Notes: generated by a model not told the origin, from the letters alone. 64,000 nt of DNA from Rhizobium binae (GCF_017357225.1 NZ_CP071608.1:186001-250000); one strand, 5' to 3'. Positions 9,955 to 21,710 are shown, counted from the stretch's first letter. Numbers and translations: made by a program.

Positions 9955-10149
9955 ATGGCTTATAAGATCATTGCATCCCAGTGCACCCAGTGCGGCTCTT
10001 GCGAATTTGCATGTCCCTCAGATGCGATCAGTTTCAAAGGTGAAGGATATGTTGTGGATTCAAAAAAATGTACCGAGTGCAAGGGTGAGTTTGACACGCA
10101 ACAATGCGCTTCGGTGTGTCCGATGCCAAAGACCTGCGTCCCTGCTTGA
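9955..10149 (+). CDS. fdxN: FdxN, 2[4Fe-4S] ferredoxin
   Basis: A 64-residue bacterial-type ferredoxin. The first cluster motif is [12 protein letters not shown] (residues 9-20). The second has the longer loop typical of nif-associated ferredoxins, [18 protein letters not shown], followed by a final CxP-rich tail. FdxN donates low-potential electrons in the nitrogenase pathway, and S. meliloti FdxN is needed for fixation. It is preceded by AGGAG and lies directly downstream of nifB, the usual order in rhizobia. Confidence 0.95.
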   Translation: MAYKIIASQCTQCGSCEFACPSDAISFKGEGYVVDSKKCTECKGEFDTQQCASVCPMPKTCVPA

Positions 10150-10367
10150 TCGCCACCGACTAAAGCGAGAAGAATGAGACAAGCGGGCGAACATGCGGTT
10201 AGAAAATTGCGTACCACCGGTATCACATCCAGTGAGCGGATTCCGCCCAAATCTGATGTAGAGCCATAACGGAGGTGTCGGCCTGGGGATATTTCCAACC
10301 AGAATAATGGGCTTTGATAAAGATCGGCTTTCGATCTCCAAAGCCGCAGTAGCGAGAAGGGACATGC

Positions 10368-10574
10368 ATGAGAGTGACAATCAGCAGAACTGACGTCGGC
10401 TTATCGGCCTATATTCACAAGAAAGACCTTGAGGAACCGATCATCTCGGTTGAGCACAAAAACCTATGGGGCGGCTTTATTCTGCTGAAAAATGGATGGC
10501 GGATTGCCCTTCCCGATCTATCGCAGAACAGGCGCCTGCCCGTTACTGTCGATGCCAGAAGGCTATCCAGTTAG
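10368..10574 (+). CDS. nifT: NifT/FixU family small protein
   Basis: 68 residues matching the NifT/FixU family over the whole length: MRVTISRTDVGLSAY, KKDLEEPI, LWGG, NGWRIALPDL, RLPVTVDARRLS. The family is a small conserved companion of nif genes with no established biochemical role. It follows fdxN by about 220 bases; nifZ, which often lies between nifB and nifT, is not seen in that gap. Confidence 0.9.
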   Translation: MRVTISRTDVGLSAYIHKKDLEEPIISVEHKNLWGGFILLKNGWRIALPDLSQNRRLPVTVDARRLSS

Positions 10575-10710
10575 AGTGCGCGCGCAGGTCAATAGACGAG
10601 CGTTGGTGCAAAGCTTAAGCAGTTCATACGCCCCAGGGCATCCATCCTTTGCCGATCCGTTGAAGACGACGATCGGCAAGAGGTCGCCCGTATATCAGGA
10701 GGAATCCGAC

Positions 10711-11760
10711 GTGACCCCACTCAACGAAACAACGCTTAAGGAGCTCGTGGACCGCATCTTTGGCGACCTTGGTGGTGCATTCAGCGTGCCGCTGGTGCAT
10801 ATCGGCGATGAGCTCGGCCTCTACAAGACGCTGAAGGCGATCGGTCCCGCGACGGTCGAGGAGGTTGCCGTGGCCGCGGGATGCGCGCCTCGCTATGTGC
10901 GCGAGTGGCTGGCAGCGCAGGCGGCTTCGGGCTATGTGCACTACGAGAATGGCCAGTTCTCGCTCACGCCGGAGCAGGCCTATGTGTTTGCTGAACCCGA
11001 TAGCCCGTTCAACCTGATTGGCGCGTTCGATACGGCTGCCGCGATGGTCGGAAATCAGGCGAAGGTGCAGTCTGCCTTCAAGACCGGGGAAGGCGTTGCC
11101 TGGGGCGATCAGGCTGGCTGCATGTTCTGCGCTGTCGCGCGGCTGTTCCGCCCTGGTTACGTCAATGCGCTGGTCCAGGAGTGGCTGCCGGCGCTCGATG
11201 GTGTGATCGCCAAGTTAAAATCGGGTGCAACGGTCGCCGACGTCGGATGCGGGCACGGGGTATCAACGGTGCTGATGGCTCAGGCGTTTCCCAACTCCCG
11301 GTTCACGGGTTACGACTTTCATTTGGGCTCGATCGCGGCATCGAAAGCGCACGCGGAAGCGCACGGTTTGGCGAACGTGCAGTTTGAGGTGGGCCGGGCG
11401 CAGGACTTCGACGGTAGCGACTTCGATCTGATCACCTGCTTCGACTGTCTGCACGACATGGGCGACCCGAACGCCGCGGCGTCTCATATCAGAAAAGCGC
11501 TGAAGGAAGGCGGCACCTGGATGGTCGTCGAACCAATGGCCAGAGACACGCTTGACGAGAATATAAACCCGGTCGGGCGGCTCTACTACTCCGCCTCGAC
11601 GATGATCTGCGTTCCCACCTCCCTGGCGCAGGAGACGGGATTAGCACTTGGCGCACAGGCGGGAGAGAAGCGATTGACGGAGGTGATCCTGTCAGGCGGG
11701 TTCACACATGTCAGACGAGCAGCCGAGACCCCGCTGAACATGGTTCTCGAGGCGACCTGA
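10711..11760 (+). CDS. Class I SAM-dependent methyltransferase with N-terminal winged helix
   Basis: 349 residues from a GTG preceded by AGGAGG. The N-terminal 85 residues form a winged-helix dimerisation-type region (LGLYKTLKAIGPATVEEVA, then APRYVREWLAAQAASGYV), as in small-molecule and O-methyltransferase-like enzymes. The SAM site follows: motif I VADVGCGHGVSTVLMA near residue 172, then an acidic strand (TGYDFH) and LITCFDCLHDMGDP. The substrate is unknown. It lies alone between nifT and the convergent nod operon. By eye it is more GC-rich than the nod genes around it, so separate acquisition is possible. No nod box or NifA site was seen before it. Confidence 0.82.
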   Translation: MTPLNETTLKELVDRIFGDLGGAFSVPLVHIGDELGLYKTLKAIGPATVEEVAVAAGCAPRYVREWLAAQAASGYVHYENGQFSLTPEQAYVFAEPDSPFNLIGAFDTAAAMVGNQAKVQSAFKTGEGVAWGDQAGCMFCAVARLFRPGYVNALVQEWLPALDGVIAKLKSGATVADVGCGHGVSTVLMAQAFPNSRFTGYDFHLGSIAASKAHAEAHGLANVQFEVGRAQDFDGSDFDLITCFDCLHDMGDPNAAASHIRKALKEGGTWMVVEPMARDTLDENINPVGRLYYSASTMICVPTSLAQETGLALGAQAGEKRLTEVILSGGFTHVRRAAETPLNMVLEAT

Positions 11761-12014
11761 TGATAAGGAGTGGCGCCAGCCAGATGGTCAGGCTCTCGGT
11801 GCAAACCTGACGTCGAAAAACGGCTACCACTTGAAATTGGACCCTTTTGCGCGCTTGAGGGCAGATCCGGTCGTCGCTCTCCAATTGCCTGCTGGACGAG
11901 CGAAAAAGCGGGCGAGTCCGCCTCATTGGCCGCACGCGCTTCCGGGGGGTGTTCCGGGGCAATCTTCACGCACAGCTTCCATTGGAGTTGCGATCTTTTA
12001 ACAGGAGCTTCCGT

Positions 12015-13118
12015 TTAAGCGACGGAAAGCCTTCTGGCGACTAGCAATGTGCGAAGTTTCATGGCCGGTTTTTCAATCAGCACCCATGATAGAGCGGCTA
12101 ATGCCACGGTTCCGACCGGCTCGACGATCCAGAGCCACCAATGGCCGACCCATCCGATGGCGATCAGCGTGTGCATGACGAGCATATGGTAGAGGTAAAT
12201 CCCGTAAGAGAGATCCTGCCCGCGCAACAGATTAGGGTGCGGAAATGAGTGCGCTGCCGACAGGACTAGACCGGCGAGAACAGCGATTCGGAACGCATCG
12301 ACAGGCGCCGCATTGTTGATCGAGACGAATGCAGCGGACGTTCCTGCTACCCACCACGTTATCGCGAGATGAGTTGCCAGCCACCACAAGAGCTTGCCTT
12401 CAAAGATCTTGCTGACGCGATGCCAGTAAAGCCGAGCAAGAACTCCCATCGAAAAAATCCAGAAAGTCGGGCCTGCTGTCACCGACAGGAACGGATCGTA
12501 CTTATCAGTTATGTTGAAGTGCTGCGCCATGACCCAAGACCCGAGGGCGGCGACGGCAACGATTAGCGCCCCTGCTCGTTTCCACCGCCGCCAAATTTGC
12601 AACAGCATTGGCAGAGTGAGGTAGAACGTCAGCTCCACCGTCAGCGTCCACAGCACCCCACTTGGGTCCGAGGCGCCATAAAAGCCGCTCATCGTGTAGG
12701 GCTCGTACGTGAAGTAGACCGCCCAGATGCGTGCAGCGGTCAGGATGTAGACCGTGAAGTAAGACAGATACTGCAAGATGCCTGTTACATTTAATCCCCC
12801 GGTCACCAGCAGGGCAAGTTCCATTACGGCGATGTTGACGAACAGTGCAGGAAAGATCCGGAGCGACCGCTTGACGAAAAAAGAGGCTGCAGACGATGAG
12901 CGGATGTATGAATCCGTTATTAGAAAGCCGCTGATTACAAAGAAGATCGCAACTCCCGGCGCCGAAAACAACAGATTGAAGACCGCTGTGCCGTTCAAAG
13001 AATCGCCCAGGTGAAGCCAATTCCACGCGTGGCTGAACATCACTTGGCAGGCGGCAAAGAGCCTTAACAGGTCAAAGTTGTTCCGGTGGCCGGATGAGTG
13101 TTCATTGAATGGTCCCAT
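12015..13118 (-). CDS. nodX: NodX-like acyltransferase family 3 O-acetyltransferase
   Basis: 367 residues, integral membrane acyltransferase-3 family. It begins with the family motif RNNFDLLRLFAACQVMFSHAW and has about ten hydrophobic segments up to residue 350. Rhizobial members are NodX, which O-acetylates the reducing-end GlcNAc of the Nod factor, and NolL, which acetylates the fucose. I favour NodX because the gene directly follows nodABCIJ on the same strand, as in R. leguminosarum bv. viciae strain TOM. The surrounding nodFE, nodL, nodMNT and nodO are also of viciae type, and no nodZ fucosyltransferase is present. It starts 173 bases after nodJ. The O-acetyltransferase class is firm; NodX versus NolL rests on context. 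Confidence 0.75.
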   Translation of the reverse strand: MGPFNEHSSGHRNNFDLLRLFAACQVMFSHAWNWLHLGDSLNGTAVFNLLFSAPGVAIFFVISGFLITDSYIRSSSAASFFVKRSLRIFPALFVNIAVMELALLVTGGLNVTGILQYLSYFTVYILTAARIWAVYFTYEPYTMSGFYGASDPSGVLWTLTVELTFYLTLPMLLQIWRRWKRAGALIVAVAALGSWVMAQHFNITDKYDPFLSVTAGPTFWIFSMGVLARLYWHRVSKIFEGKLLWWLATHLAITWWVAGTSAAFVSINNAAPVDAFRIAVLAGLVLSAAHSFPHPNLLRGQDLSYGIYLYHMLVMHTLIAIGWVGHWWLWIVEPVGTVALAALSWVLIEKPAMKLRTLLVARRLSVA

Positions 13119-13290
13119 GAATGTCCATTAGCGCCGGCAGATGCCGCGCAACCTTTTGGCGTTTTATTGAGAACAGAACTCGGTGTAGCGGTGGACGGCT
13201 TTGTTGTCTGCAGCTCTGCCGTCAGATCGGTTGTCCTCGTTGGGCAACAACATCAACGCTTACATGCTGATCCGGACGGTGGGGCATTAA

Positions 13291-14070
13291 TCACCGCATT
13301 AGTCGCCGCCGAAGCAATGTGGTCGACACGAGGAATGGTACGACTATGTAGATGCAGAGAACACCGATATGCAGGCAGACATTTGCGATTGGTTGGCCCA
13401 GCATTGTCGGGCGGATAAGATCTATCGAATGCGCCAAGGGCAAGAAGGCGGCCATCTGTTGGAATGTTACGGGCAATTGGTCTACGGGAAACACTGCGCC
13501 TGACAAAAACAACATCGGTGTGATGACGAGGGTTTGGTAAAATATGAAGTAATCGTAACTGGGCGCGAGGGCCGTAACGACCATTCCAAGGCTCGCAAAC
13601 GCTAAGCCAGTGAGGGCGATGACCGGAAGCGCATAGAGAAGACACAGCCAGTGGGTGTATCCCAGCGTGGCGGCGACGATACCAATACCGGTACCCGCCA
13701 GCGCCGCCTTAGTTGCTGCCCATGCCATTTCCCCAACGACGATATCCCCTAGCGTGAGCTGTGTGTATAACATTGCTTCCCAGGTGCGCTGGCCCTGCAT
13801 TCGGCCGAAGGCCGCATAGATAGTCTCGAAGGTTGCAGCAGTCATCGCGCTTGTCGCGATCATTCCAGCCGCCAAAAATGCAGTGTACGATACGCCGTCA
13901 ACGCGCCCTACCATCACTCCCAATCCAGCGCCGAGCCCGAATAGGTATATTATAGGATCGGCTAGATTTCCAAGAACGGATGCCAGCGCCGCTTTTTTCC
14001 AAGCCAGATAGTTTCTGCGCCAAACTGCGAGCCAGTTCAAACCGCCGGCGGGTAATGTTGCTACGCTCAT
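13291..14070 (-). CDS. nodJ: NodJ, ABC-2 type permease for Nod-factor export
   Basis: 259 residues with six hydrophobic segments and the ABC-2 permease pattern ([19 protein letters not shown] near 37, then [22 protein letters not shown]). It forms the inner-membrane export complex for lipochitooligosaccharides with NodI. It begins 3 bases after the nodI stop in the nodABCIJ operon. The length equals that of known NodJ proteins and no damage is visible. Confidence 0.95.
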   Translation of the reverse strand: MSVATLPAGGLNWLAVWRRNYLAWKKAALASVLGNLADPIIYLFGLGAGLGVMVGRVDGVSYTAFLAAGMIATSAMTAATFETIYAAFGRMQGQRTWEAMLYTQLTLGDIVVGEMAWAATKAALAGTGIGIVAATLGYTHWLCLLYALPVIALTGLAFASLGMVVTALAPSYDYFIFYQTLVITPMLFLSGAVFPVDQLPVTFQQMAAFLPLAHSIDLIRPTMLGQPIANVCLHIGVLCIYIVVPFLVSTTLLRRRLMR

Positions 14071-14073
14071 CGT

Positions 14074-15108
14074 CTACTTCTCCATCTCGCGTCCGGTTAA
14101 CCGCAAGAAGACATCCTCTAGATTTGGTGGACGCTCCAGCAAGCGTAGGCCCGAATATCCACGCAGTTGCGCGCGCACCCGCTCCGGATCAGGCGTGTAG
14201 CAGAACAGAGTCTCTCCGCTGATTTCCACTCGCCTAGCATTTGGCCTGATCAAAAGACTAAGCTCCTGCGGATCGCCACCATAAATTTCGATCACGGGAC
14301 AGCCAATCTGCTCCTCGATCAGGGCATGCGGTCGGCCTTCGGCGATCTTTCGCCCAGCTTCAAGCACGCACAGCCGGTCGCACAAGCGCTCCGCCTCTTC
14401 CATGATATGGGTGGTCAGAAGAATTGTCTTGCCTCGTGCCAACAGCGATCGAAGTCGTTCCCAGATCAAGTGGCGCGCGTGTGGGTCGAGGCCAGTGGTC
14501 GGCTCGTCCAAAATGAGTAGCTGCGGGTCATTAATGAGCGCACGCGCCAAAGTGAGGCGCCGCTTCATTCCTCCAGATAGGTCTGCCACACGCGTATTCG
14601 TCTTGCTCTCAAGTCTCGCAAAATCAAGCAGAGACGGGATGACCGCTTCGATTTCTCGGGTGCTCATGCGGAAGTAGCGGCCGTATACTAAAAGGTTTTC
14701 GCGGACCGTGAATTCCAGGTCGAGATTATCGAACTGAGACACGATCCCGATTTTCGCTCGTGCCAAGCGAACCTGGCGCGGTTCCCGTGCTCCGAGTACA
14801 GTGATTGTGCCTGCACTTGGCGACGTCATCCCTAGGATCATACGGGTGATCGTACTTTTACCTGCGCCGTTCGGCCCTAAAAGACCAAAACATTCTCCGG
14901 CGGCGATAGTAAACGACAAGTCATTGACGACGACTTTACCACCATATGATTTCGAAACGCCGGCTAGGTCGATTGCGACTGGGGACAATGAGCCAGAAGG
15001 CGAATCCATTGCCTTAAATTTCGATTGGTGCTGCCGCTCCGATAGGATGAGATGATCCTGGTGCGGATCAGCGGTCGTCGTCGTCAAATTCGTTAATTGC
15101 CCGTTCAT
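14074..15108 (-). CDS. nodI: NodI, ABC transporter ATPase for Nod-factor export
   Basis: Walker [10 protein letters not shown], the ABC signature [15 protein letters not shown] and Walker [13 protein letters not shown] identify the ATPase partner of NodJ. Two starts are plausible. The ATG at 15108 gives 344 residues, lies 38 bases past the nodC stop and has GGGA just upstream. The ATG at 15009 ([10 protein letters not shown]) gives 311 residues, the length of R. leguminosarum NodI. The frame is open further back into nodC, but that part is unlikely to be translated as NodI. Function as part of the Nod-factor exporter is firm; only the start is open. Confidence 0.94.
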   Translation of the reverse strand: MNGQLTNLTTTTADPHQDHLILSERQHQSKFKAMDSPSGSLSPVAIDLAGVSKSYGGKVVVNDLSFTIAAGECFGLLGPNGAGKSTITRMILGMTSPSAGTITVLGAREPRQVRLARAKIGIVSQFDNLDLEFTVRENLLVYGRYFRMSTREIEAVIPSLLDFARLESKTNTRVADLSGGMKRRLTLARALINDPQLLILDEPTTGLDPHARHLIWERLRSLLARGKTILLTTHIMEEAERLCDRLCVLEAGRKIAEGRPHALIEEQIGCPVIEIYGGDPQELSLLIRPNARRVEISGETLFCYTPDPERVRAQLRGYSGLRLLERPPNLEDVFLRLTGREMEK

Positions 15109-15145
15109 TTCTTGTCCCAGATTTTGAGCTGCAGTGACGTGTTCA

Positions 15146-16423
15146 TCACTCGCCACTATAGGCAATTTCAGATGTCGCCCGCCCTGGCATTTTGGTAGCG
15201 CCCTGCTGCCCAACAGTGGGCGCAATCGCGACTGATCCGCGCGACAGCCAGTCGCTATTGGATAGGGTACAAAGGGCATATGCCTTCAAGGGAATTAAGA
15301 GAAAGATGTTCACGAGCGTGTGGAGAGCAAAACCCAAAAACCTAAGTTCGCGGGCGCGATAGGCAGCCACGCTACAGCGTACAAGAGTCATGGATCCAAT
15401 GACCAGGATCGTCCACCAGGGCAGTGTGGCGGTCAGCGCAAACTGGCCAATTCCTGTCAATACCGACAGCGCAAGAAGTAGCAGGCCGACATTTTGCCCG
15501 ATTGCGTCCAGCGTGAGATACCGATCGAGACCAGGCAGTACAGGAAGCGCAAGCAAAGTATCCCGAAAGGTGCTGCGTGCCCACCGTAGTTGTTGGCGTA
15601 GATAAACACCCATCGTGTCTGGAACGACTGTCGCCGCGATGGCACTCGGAACATACTCAGTTCGAAAGCCTGCGCTCAGCATGAGAATCGTCAAATGGCG
15701 ATCTTCGCCGAAGTCACTCGGCTTGCCGCGATAAAGCTGCGTCTCGTACTGATCGAGCAGCGAAAGCATAGCAGACCGACGGTACATCGCACATGGGCCG
15801 CAGCAACACATAACTGCACCGAAGCGAGCTTGTGCCGCGCGCTCCTCGTTGCAGGCAAGCCAGTACTCCATGTCAATCAAGCGAGTTAGCCAGGTGTCCG
15901 CCTGGTTACTGGCTTTCATTTGGCCCATCGCCGCACCGACTGCTGGATCCCGCATTTTGTGGGCAAGCTTAGATACGACGTCGGGGGCGATCGTGGTGTC
16001 TGAGTCCACATTCAAAATGAGATCCCCAGAGGACTGGGTTATAGCGGCGATTTGCGCTTTGCGCTTTCCAACATTTTTAGGGAGAATTGTGAAGTTGAAT
16101 CTCTCATCGTCTGCATAGACAGCGCGCTGAGCCACAACCGCGTCGCGATTTTTGGAACCGTCGTCGACTACATAGATGCGCAATTTTCCGGCATAATCTT
16201 GCTCCGCAAGCGACGCGAGGCATTCCGAAAGAACGATTGGGTCCTCGTTGAAGCACGGCACGATGACATCAACGCTTGGCACGGGGTTGGTTTCAATGTC
16301 TTTCGCAGGTGTTGTTGAGATCGTTGTCCGCCTAGCATGAAAGACCTGCGCGCTCTTGTAAACGGTGGAGAGCATTGCATAAAGCGAGATGGCGGCGATG
16401 CTGGTTGTTGCGAGCAGGGTCAT
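15146..16423 (-). CDS. nodC: NodC, chitooligosaccharide synthase
   Basis: 425 residues, glycosyltransferase family 2. An N-terminal membrane segment is followed by the catalytic domain with [12 protein letters not shown], the DxD motif in [11 protein letters not shown], the catalytic GEDRHL and the processivity motif QQLRWARST. Several C-terminal transmembrane segments follow. NodC polymerises UDP-GlcNAc into the tetra- or pentamer backbone of the Nod factor at the inner membrane. It starts 22 bases after nodB. It looks intact and is the central enzyme of the nodABC operon. Confidence 0.97.
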   Translation of the reverse strand: MTLLATTSIAAISLYAMLSTVYKSAQVFHARRTTISTTPAKDIETNPVPSVDVIVPCFNEDPIVLSECLASLAEQDYAGKLRIYVVDDGSKNRDAVVAQRAVYADDERFNFTILPKNVGKRKAQIAAITQSSGDLILNVDSDTTIAPDVVSKLAHKMRDPAVGAAMGQMKASNQADTWLTRLIDMEYWLACNEERAAQARFGAVMCCCGPCAMYRRSAMLSLLDQYETQLYRGKPSDFGEDRHLTILMLSAGFRTEYVPSAIAATVVPDTMGVYLRQQLRWARSTFRDTLLALPVLPGLDRYLTLDAIGQNVGLLLLALSVLTGIGQFALTATLPWWTILVIGSMTLVRCSVAAYRARELRFLGFALHTLVNIFLLIPLKAYALCTLSNSDWLSRGSVAIAPTVGQQGATKMPGRATSEIAYSGE

Positions 16424-16445
16424 GGTTTCTCGTTTGTCCAGTGTT

Positions 16446-17096
16446 TCAGGGAAGTGAACGAAACTCGAATCCGCGGCTATGCAGTGCCGGAATAATTCGA
16501 GAGAGTGCTATGAGCGTCTGGTCACGGAGTCCGGCAAGCGAGCATTGCTCAACCTCATCGGGAGGACACCCGTCGTGCAAAAGCACGATTGCCCCAGGCC
16601 GAGCAGCAGCAAGCACCTCGTCAACGATCACGTCGACGCCCGGGCAAGACCAGTCTCTAGGGTCGGCCGACCAGTGAACGGCTCCAAGTCCAGCCCTCAC
16701 CGATGCTGAAAGGACGTCTTCAGTCCAAACCCCGTAAGGCGCTCGTAAGTGCCGGACCAAGGCTTGGGGACAGGCCGAGACAATAGCTTGATGCGCCTCG
16801 TCTATTTCACGTTTGACATCCTTGGGATCGCAGGTGGCGAGGTCGGGGTGCGTCATGGTATGATTGGCGACATCATGACCTTCCGCCACAAGACGCCGAA
16901 TGAGGTCGGGGTGATCCTTCACGTATGAACCGATAGCAAAAAATGTCGCCGGGACACGGTGCTCAGCTAGAATATCAAGGATTTGCGGCGTGCAGTATGG
17001 ATTAGGACCATCATCGAACGTAAAATAAACGCAGCGATCTTCCTGGCCGCTTGTGTGATTGACCGGTACTTCGCTCATATAGGCAGGCCGCTTCAT
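16446..17096 (-). CDS. nodB: NodB, chitooligosaccharide deacetylase
   Basis: 216 residues, carbohydrate esterase family 4. It has the metal-binding/catalytic motif TFDDGPNPY near residue 27 and the zinc-binding HxxxH-type motif in [10 protein letters not shown] near residue 77. A further conserved APYGVW segment lies near 120. It removes the N-acetyl group from the non-reducing GlcNAc so that NodA can attach the fatty acid. Its start overlaps the nodA stop (ATGA), indicating coupled translation. Confidence 0.96.
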   Translation of the reverse strand: MKRPAYMSEVPVNHTSGQEDRCVYFTFDDGPNPYCTPQILDILAEHRVPATFFAIGSYVKDHPDLIRRLVAEGHDVANHTMTHPDLATCDPKDVKREIDEAHQAIVSACPQALVRHLRAPYGVWTEDVLSASVRAGLGAVHWSADPRDWSCPGVDVIVDEVLAAARPGAIVLLHDGCPPDEVEQCSLAGLRDQTLIALSRIIPALHSRGFEFRSLP

Positions 17097-17683
17097 AGTT
17101 CCGACCCATTTCGTTCAATCAACGAGCCTGCGGGCCACTCCGTCATCGGACGGTCGACGGGAACTACCAATACGAGGACATCTTCAGTGCGCGTGGCTGG
17201 CAGGTCGGAATGCGCGTCTGGAAGCGTGGAGCGCACACGCAGCCCGGTCATCATATTGGCGGTACCATCTCGGCAGTATCTTTCCATGTGATTCCGCATG
17301 GCGTGGCGAACTGTTCCGAAAGCAAATGGAACGCTCAACTCGCGCAGAATCGGAAACATAGCGCGGACCGAGTGAGCGATGCCTAATCCTTCTAGATCCG
17401 GTCGCACTCCGTACAGGCCTAGCTCGGCCACAAGCAAATCAGTCGTACCGACTTTTATGAAGCGGCGTAACAAGCCCATGTGGCTAGCGACGCCGTGCGA
17501 GTCATATGCGATTGCGCGGCGTTCGGGCCTCGCACCACCCCAGCTTCGGCCAGTCTCGAACGGCTTGGCATTGAACGCTCCCGTCGGCCCATAGGTCTTG
17601 CAAAAAAAATCGGCGAGTTCCGCGTGGTCGGAAGCTTCCAGCTCATTTTCCCAGCAGATTTTCCATCGCACTTCAGAAGACAT
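17093..17683 (-). CDS. nodA: NodA, Nod-factor N-acyltransferase
   Basis: 196 residues from the ATG at 17683, giving the canonical NodA start [20 protein letters not shown]. An upstream in-frame ATG would add ten residues but is not conserved. Conserved NodA blocks include [30 protein letters not shown] and [14 protein letters not shown]. NodA transfers the acyl chain, here probably the NodFE-made unsaturated one carried by NodF, to the deacetylated end of the chitooligosaccharide. It is the first gene of nodABCIJX, about 200 bases from the nod box. Confidence 0.97.
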   Translation of the reverse strand: MSSEVRWKICWENELEASDHAELADFFCKTYGPTGAFNAKPFETGRSWGGARPERRAIAYDSHGVASHMGLLRRFIKVGTTDLLVAELGLYGVRPDLEGLGIAHSVRAMFPILRELSVPFAFGTVRHAMRNHMERYCRDGTANMMTGLRVRSTLPDAHSDLPATRTEDVLVLVVPVDRPMTEWPAGSLIERNGSEL

Positions 17684-17878
17684 GCAAAAGCTCCAAGTTG
17701 TTTCTTCGCCCAACCACGATCAGAGCTGCGCGATATTGTTGCGCATACTTGTTGGATTGCCGGTTAGGCAATCGAGCGGTTAAGAGATGTAAGAGTCTCA
17801 AATCGGGCCCCTGCCCGGCGCTTCGTTTTTTAGTTCCTGGTCCTGATATTGATCAAGTTCCGGGTTTTCTATAAGTGA

Positions 17879-18874
<996 letters not shown>

Positions 18875-19181
18875 GCGGCACCGCCGGCTCATTTCACAGC
18901 CCCAGTAATTAGATCCATACGCATTGGCTGTGTTCCCAAAGGAGGCCTTACGTTACAGGCGGCCCCCGCCGCCTCAGCTCAGCTAGCAATCGAAGCTATT
19001 GCCGAGAGCGATCGTTTCTATCTGAGAAGGTGCGATTCGTAATGTCTGCGCGAAATTGAGCAACGCGCCGACCCGGGATAGTAGCCGAAGCTCTACTTTC
19101 GATCCCGCAACAAATCTTGTTCTTGAGGATTTGCAACGGCGCCGGTGCGAGAAGTTAGCCGCGGCAATATGTCGAGCCACA
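18875..19181. other. nodD-nodF intergenic leader
   Basis: About 300 bases between the nodD stop and the nodF nod box. Only an unsupported minus-strand frame that runs into the nod box is present. I see no gene here. Confidence 0.5.
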
Positions 19182-19228
19182 ATCCATAGTGTGGATGCTT
19201 TTGATCCACACAATCAATTTTACCAATG
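19182..19228 (+). promoter_or_regulatory. nod box for nodFE
   Basis: The sequence from ATCCATAGTGTGGATG through ACAATCAATTTTACCAAT is a near-consensus nod box on the plus strand. It ends about 175 bases before the nodF start, similar to the distance at nodA. Confidence 0.93.
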
Positions 19229-19404
19229 ATGCCATATGATCCATAGCAGGGCAACCGCGCGGTGACGTTCCGGTAAGTTTATCGGTTTCTGTCGTCGTTT
19301 CGCATAACGAGCCGGAACATCTTCCGATGTTATCAGCAATTAGATCGAGCCTTCTCGCAAGGCCGTCGGCTTGTCGAAATTAGGCATGATGGAAAGGAAT
19401 ACAA

Positions 19405-19683
19405 ATGGCTGATCAACTCACACTGGAAATTATCAGTGCGATCAATAAGCTCGTCAAAGCTGAAAACGGCGAGAGAACGACCGTAGCGCTCGGCGAAATA
19501 ACGACTGACACTGAGTTGACTTCGCTTGGCATCGATTCGCTGGGTTTGGCCGATGTCCTTTGGGATCTGGAGCAACTCTACGGCATTAAGATCGAGATGA
19601 ATACGGCCGATGCCTGGTCGAACCTCAACAATATCGGCGACGTGGTGGAAGCCGTCCGTGGCTTGCTCACCAAGGAGGTCTGA
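19405..19683 (+). CDS. nodF: NodF, specialised acyl carrier protein
   Basis: 92 residues of the acyl-carrier family; the phosphopantetheine attachment serine is in GIDSLGL near residue 45. The N-terminal [17 protein letters not shown] is typical of rhizobial NodF. With NodE it builds the polyunsaturated fatty acid specific to these Nod factors. It is preceded by a nod box, and its stop overlaps the nodE start region (TGAATG), indicating coupling. Confidence 0.96.
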   Translation: MADQLTLEIISAINKLVKAENGERTTVALGEITTDTELTSLGIDSLGLADVLWDLEQLYGIKIEMNTADAWSNLNNIGDVVEAVRGLLTKEV

Positions 19684-20895
19684 ATGGACAGGCGCGTCGT
19701 TATCACCGGATTGGGCGGACTGTGCGGACTGGGCACCGATGCTTCCTCTATCTGGACGGAGATGCGCGAAGGCCGCTCCGCCATCGGCCCGATCTCAAAC
19801 TCAGAGATTCATGAGCTGAAGGGGATGATCGGGACCGAGATCAAGGTGCTGCCTCAACACGACATTGATCGCAAGCAGCTCATCTCCATGGACCGCTTCA
19901 GCCTGCTTGCCGTGCTTGCAGCTAAAGAAGCCATGCTACAGGCCGGCCTTTCGTGCGATGAAGGAATTGCCCACCGTTTCGGCGCGACAGTGGGCGTTGG
20001 CTTTGGCGGCTGGGACGCTACCGAGAAGGCCTACCGCACCCTCCTATTGGGCGGCGCGACCCGCACTGAGCTATTCACTGGGGTAAAGGCAATGCCTAGC
20101 GCGGCTGCCTGTCAGGTAAGCATGAACCTCGGGCTGCGGGGGCCAGTCTTCGGTGCCACCTCTGCCTGCGCCTCGGCCAACCATGCGATCGCTTCAGCGG
20201 TAGATCAGATCAAGCTCGGTAGGGCGGACGTTATGCTAGCTGGAGGAAGCGACGCGCCACTCGTGTGGATCGTGCTTAAGGCATGGGAAGCAATGCGCGT
20301 ACTCGCTCCAGATACTTGCCGGCCATTCTCGGGCGACAGGAAAGGACTAGTTTTGGGCGAAGGTGCGGGCATGGCCGTGCTGGAAAGCTATGAGCATGCC
20401 GCCGCCCGCGGTGCAACGATGCTTGCCGAGGTCGCCGGCATCGGCCTTTCCGCCGATGCCTACCACATAGCTGCACCAGCTGTGCATGGGCCGGAGGCGG
20501 CGATGCGCGCCTGCCTTGTTGATGCGGGTTTAAATGCCGAGGATGTAGACTACCTCAACGCCCATGGCACCGGCACCAAGGCCAACGATCAGATCGAAAC
20601 GACGGCGATTAAGCGCGTCTTTGGTGACCATGCTCGATCGATGTCCATCTCTTCCACCAAATCCACTCACGCGCACTGCCTCGGGGCAGCAAGTGCGCTC
20701 GAGATGATAGCCTGCGTGATGGCGATCCAAGAAGGTGTCGTGCCGCCCACGGCCAACTATCGCGAACCAGACCCCGATTGTGATCTGGACGTCACGCCAA
20801 ATGTGCCCCGGGAGCGCAGGGTGGGCGTGGCCATGAGCAACGCCTTCGCCATGGGCGGCATGAATGCTGTCCTTGCGTTCAAGCAGGTGCAATGA
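19684..20895 (+). CDS. nodE: NodE, beta-ketoacyl synthase for Nod-factor acyl chains
   Basis: 403 residues, KAS II-type condensing enzyme. The active-site Cys is in [10 protein letters not shown] near residue 160; the two catalytic His are in [11 protein letters not shown] (about 296) and [13 protein letters not shown] (about 330). NodE elongates NodF-bound chains to highly unsaturated fatty acids, and its variable central region is a known host-range determinant between viciae and trifolii. In R. leguminosarum nodL normally follows nodE directly; here the rhi block lies between them. Confidence 0.96.
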   Translation: MDRRVVITGLGGLCGLGTDASSIWTEMREGRSAIGPISNSEIHELKGMIGTEIKVLPQHDIDRKQLISMDRFSLLAVLAAKEAMLQAGLSCDEGIAHRFGATVGVGFGGWDATEKAYRTLLLGGATRTELFTGVKAMPSAAACQVSMNLGLRGPVFGATSACASANHAIASAVDQIKLGRADVMLAGGSDAPLVWIVLKAWEAMRVLAPDTCRPFSGDRKGLVLGEGAGMAVLESYEHAAARGATMLAEVAGIGLSADAYHIAAPAVHGPEAAMRACLVDAGLNAEDVDYLNAHGTGTKANDQIETTAIKRVFGDHARSMSISSTKSTHAHCLGAASALEMIACVMAIQEGVVPPTANYREPDPDCDLDVTPNVPRERRVGVAMSNAFAMGGMNAVLAFKQVQ

Positions 20896-21204
20896 AGTGA
20901 AGATCGTCACGACTAACCCTTGTATGGCCAGCGGCACATGCTTGAAGCAGGCACCGCAATCCTGTCAAATAGTCTCGCTCTAATTCCTCGGATACTCTCG
21001 CATCTGAAATTTTCCTCCGCGCACACCATGCTACTCCGCCGTCTCGGGGCAAAGGCTGTGGGATGAGAGGGATGCAGCCCGTCGCCCGCTCTTTCCGGCA
21101 TCAGCGAGCACACACGTCTGACGAAGTGGGCTCGGCACCGCTGCTTGTTGGCATTGATGAACCTTCGGTGACTTTGCGGCCTTCGTGGTCATCGGAGAAA
21201 GCGA
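20896..21204. other. Intergenic region between nodE and the rhiR 3' end
   Basis: About 310 bases with no convincing open frame, RNA or terminator. It may hold the breakpoint of the rearrangement that put the rhi genes between nodE and nodL. Confidence 0.5.
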
Positions 21205-21428
21205 TCACCACGCTGATATCAATTCGAGCGCCGTGGCTTTGGCGACAGCTTCACTGGTCGTGGCGACGGTCAGCTTTCGGCGTGCCGACGCAAGATAGAG
21301 CTGCACAGCACTTACCGAAATGGACAAGCGGGCGCAGATCTGCTTTGCCATTAGGCCGCTGGCCGTCATATCGAGAGGTAATCCTCCCGGGCATTAAAGG
21401 GGTTCAAAAGTAGAATTTTCTCGGCAAG

Positions 21429-21710
21429 ATGCTCGAGGAGATTTTGATGAAGAAGAGCCGATTTAGCGAAGCCCAGATCATGTCGGTGTTACGCCAGGCG
21501 GAGGGTGGGATGCCTGTTCCTGACCTGTGCCGCGAACATGGCATCAGCACCGCGTCGTTTTACAAGTGGCGTGCGAAGTATGGCGGGATGGACGCCTCCA
21601 TGGTGAGCCAGATGAAGGCGCTGGAAGAAGAGAACCGCCGCCTGAAGCGGATGTATGCGGATTTGAGCATGCAAGCCGATCTGTTGAAGGAGGCTCTTGG
21701 AAAAAAATGA
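21429..21710 (+). CDS. IS3-family transposase OrfA (copy 1)
   Basis: 93 residues with an N-terminal helix-turn-helix ([19 protein letters not shown], then [20 protein letters not shown]) and a C-terminal leucine-zipper-like segment ([18 protein letters not shown]). It binds the element ends. It ends in a run of A residues overlapping the orfB start, the usual place for programmed frameshifting that makes OrfAB. A conceptual start a few codons downstream (MKKSR) is more likely than the first Met. Confidence 0.93.
   Translation: MLEEILMKKSRFSEAQIMSVLRQAEGGMPVPDLCREHGISTASFYKWRAKYGGMDASMVSQMKALEEENRRLKRMYADLSMQADLLKEALGKK

Noticed and set aside
15009..15279. An extended NodI start inside nodC
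   Set aside because: The extension overlaps the nodC 3' end and is not like NodI; a start at 15108 or 15009 is far more likely.
18983..19213. A 76-codon minus-strand frame upstream of nodF
   Set aside because: It overlaps the nodF nod box and has no recognisable features.
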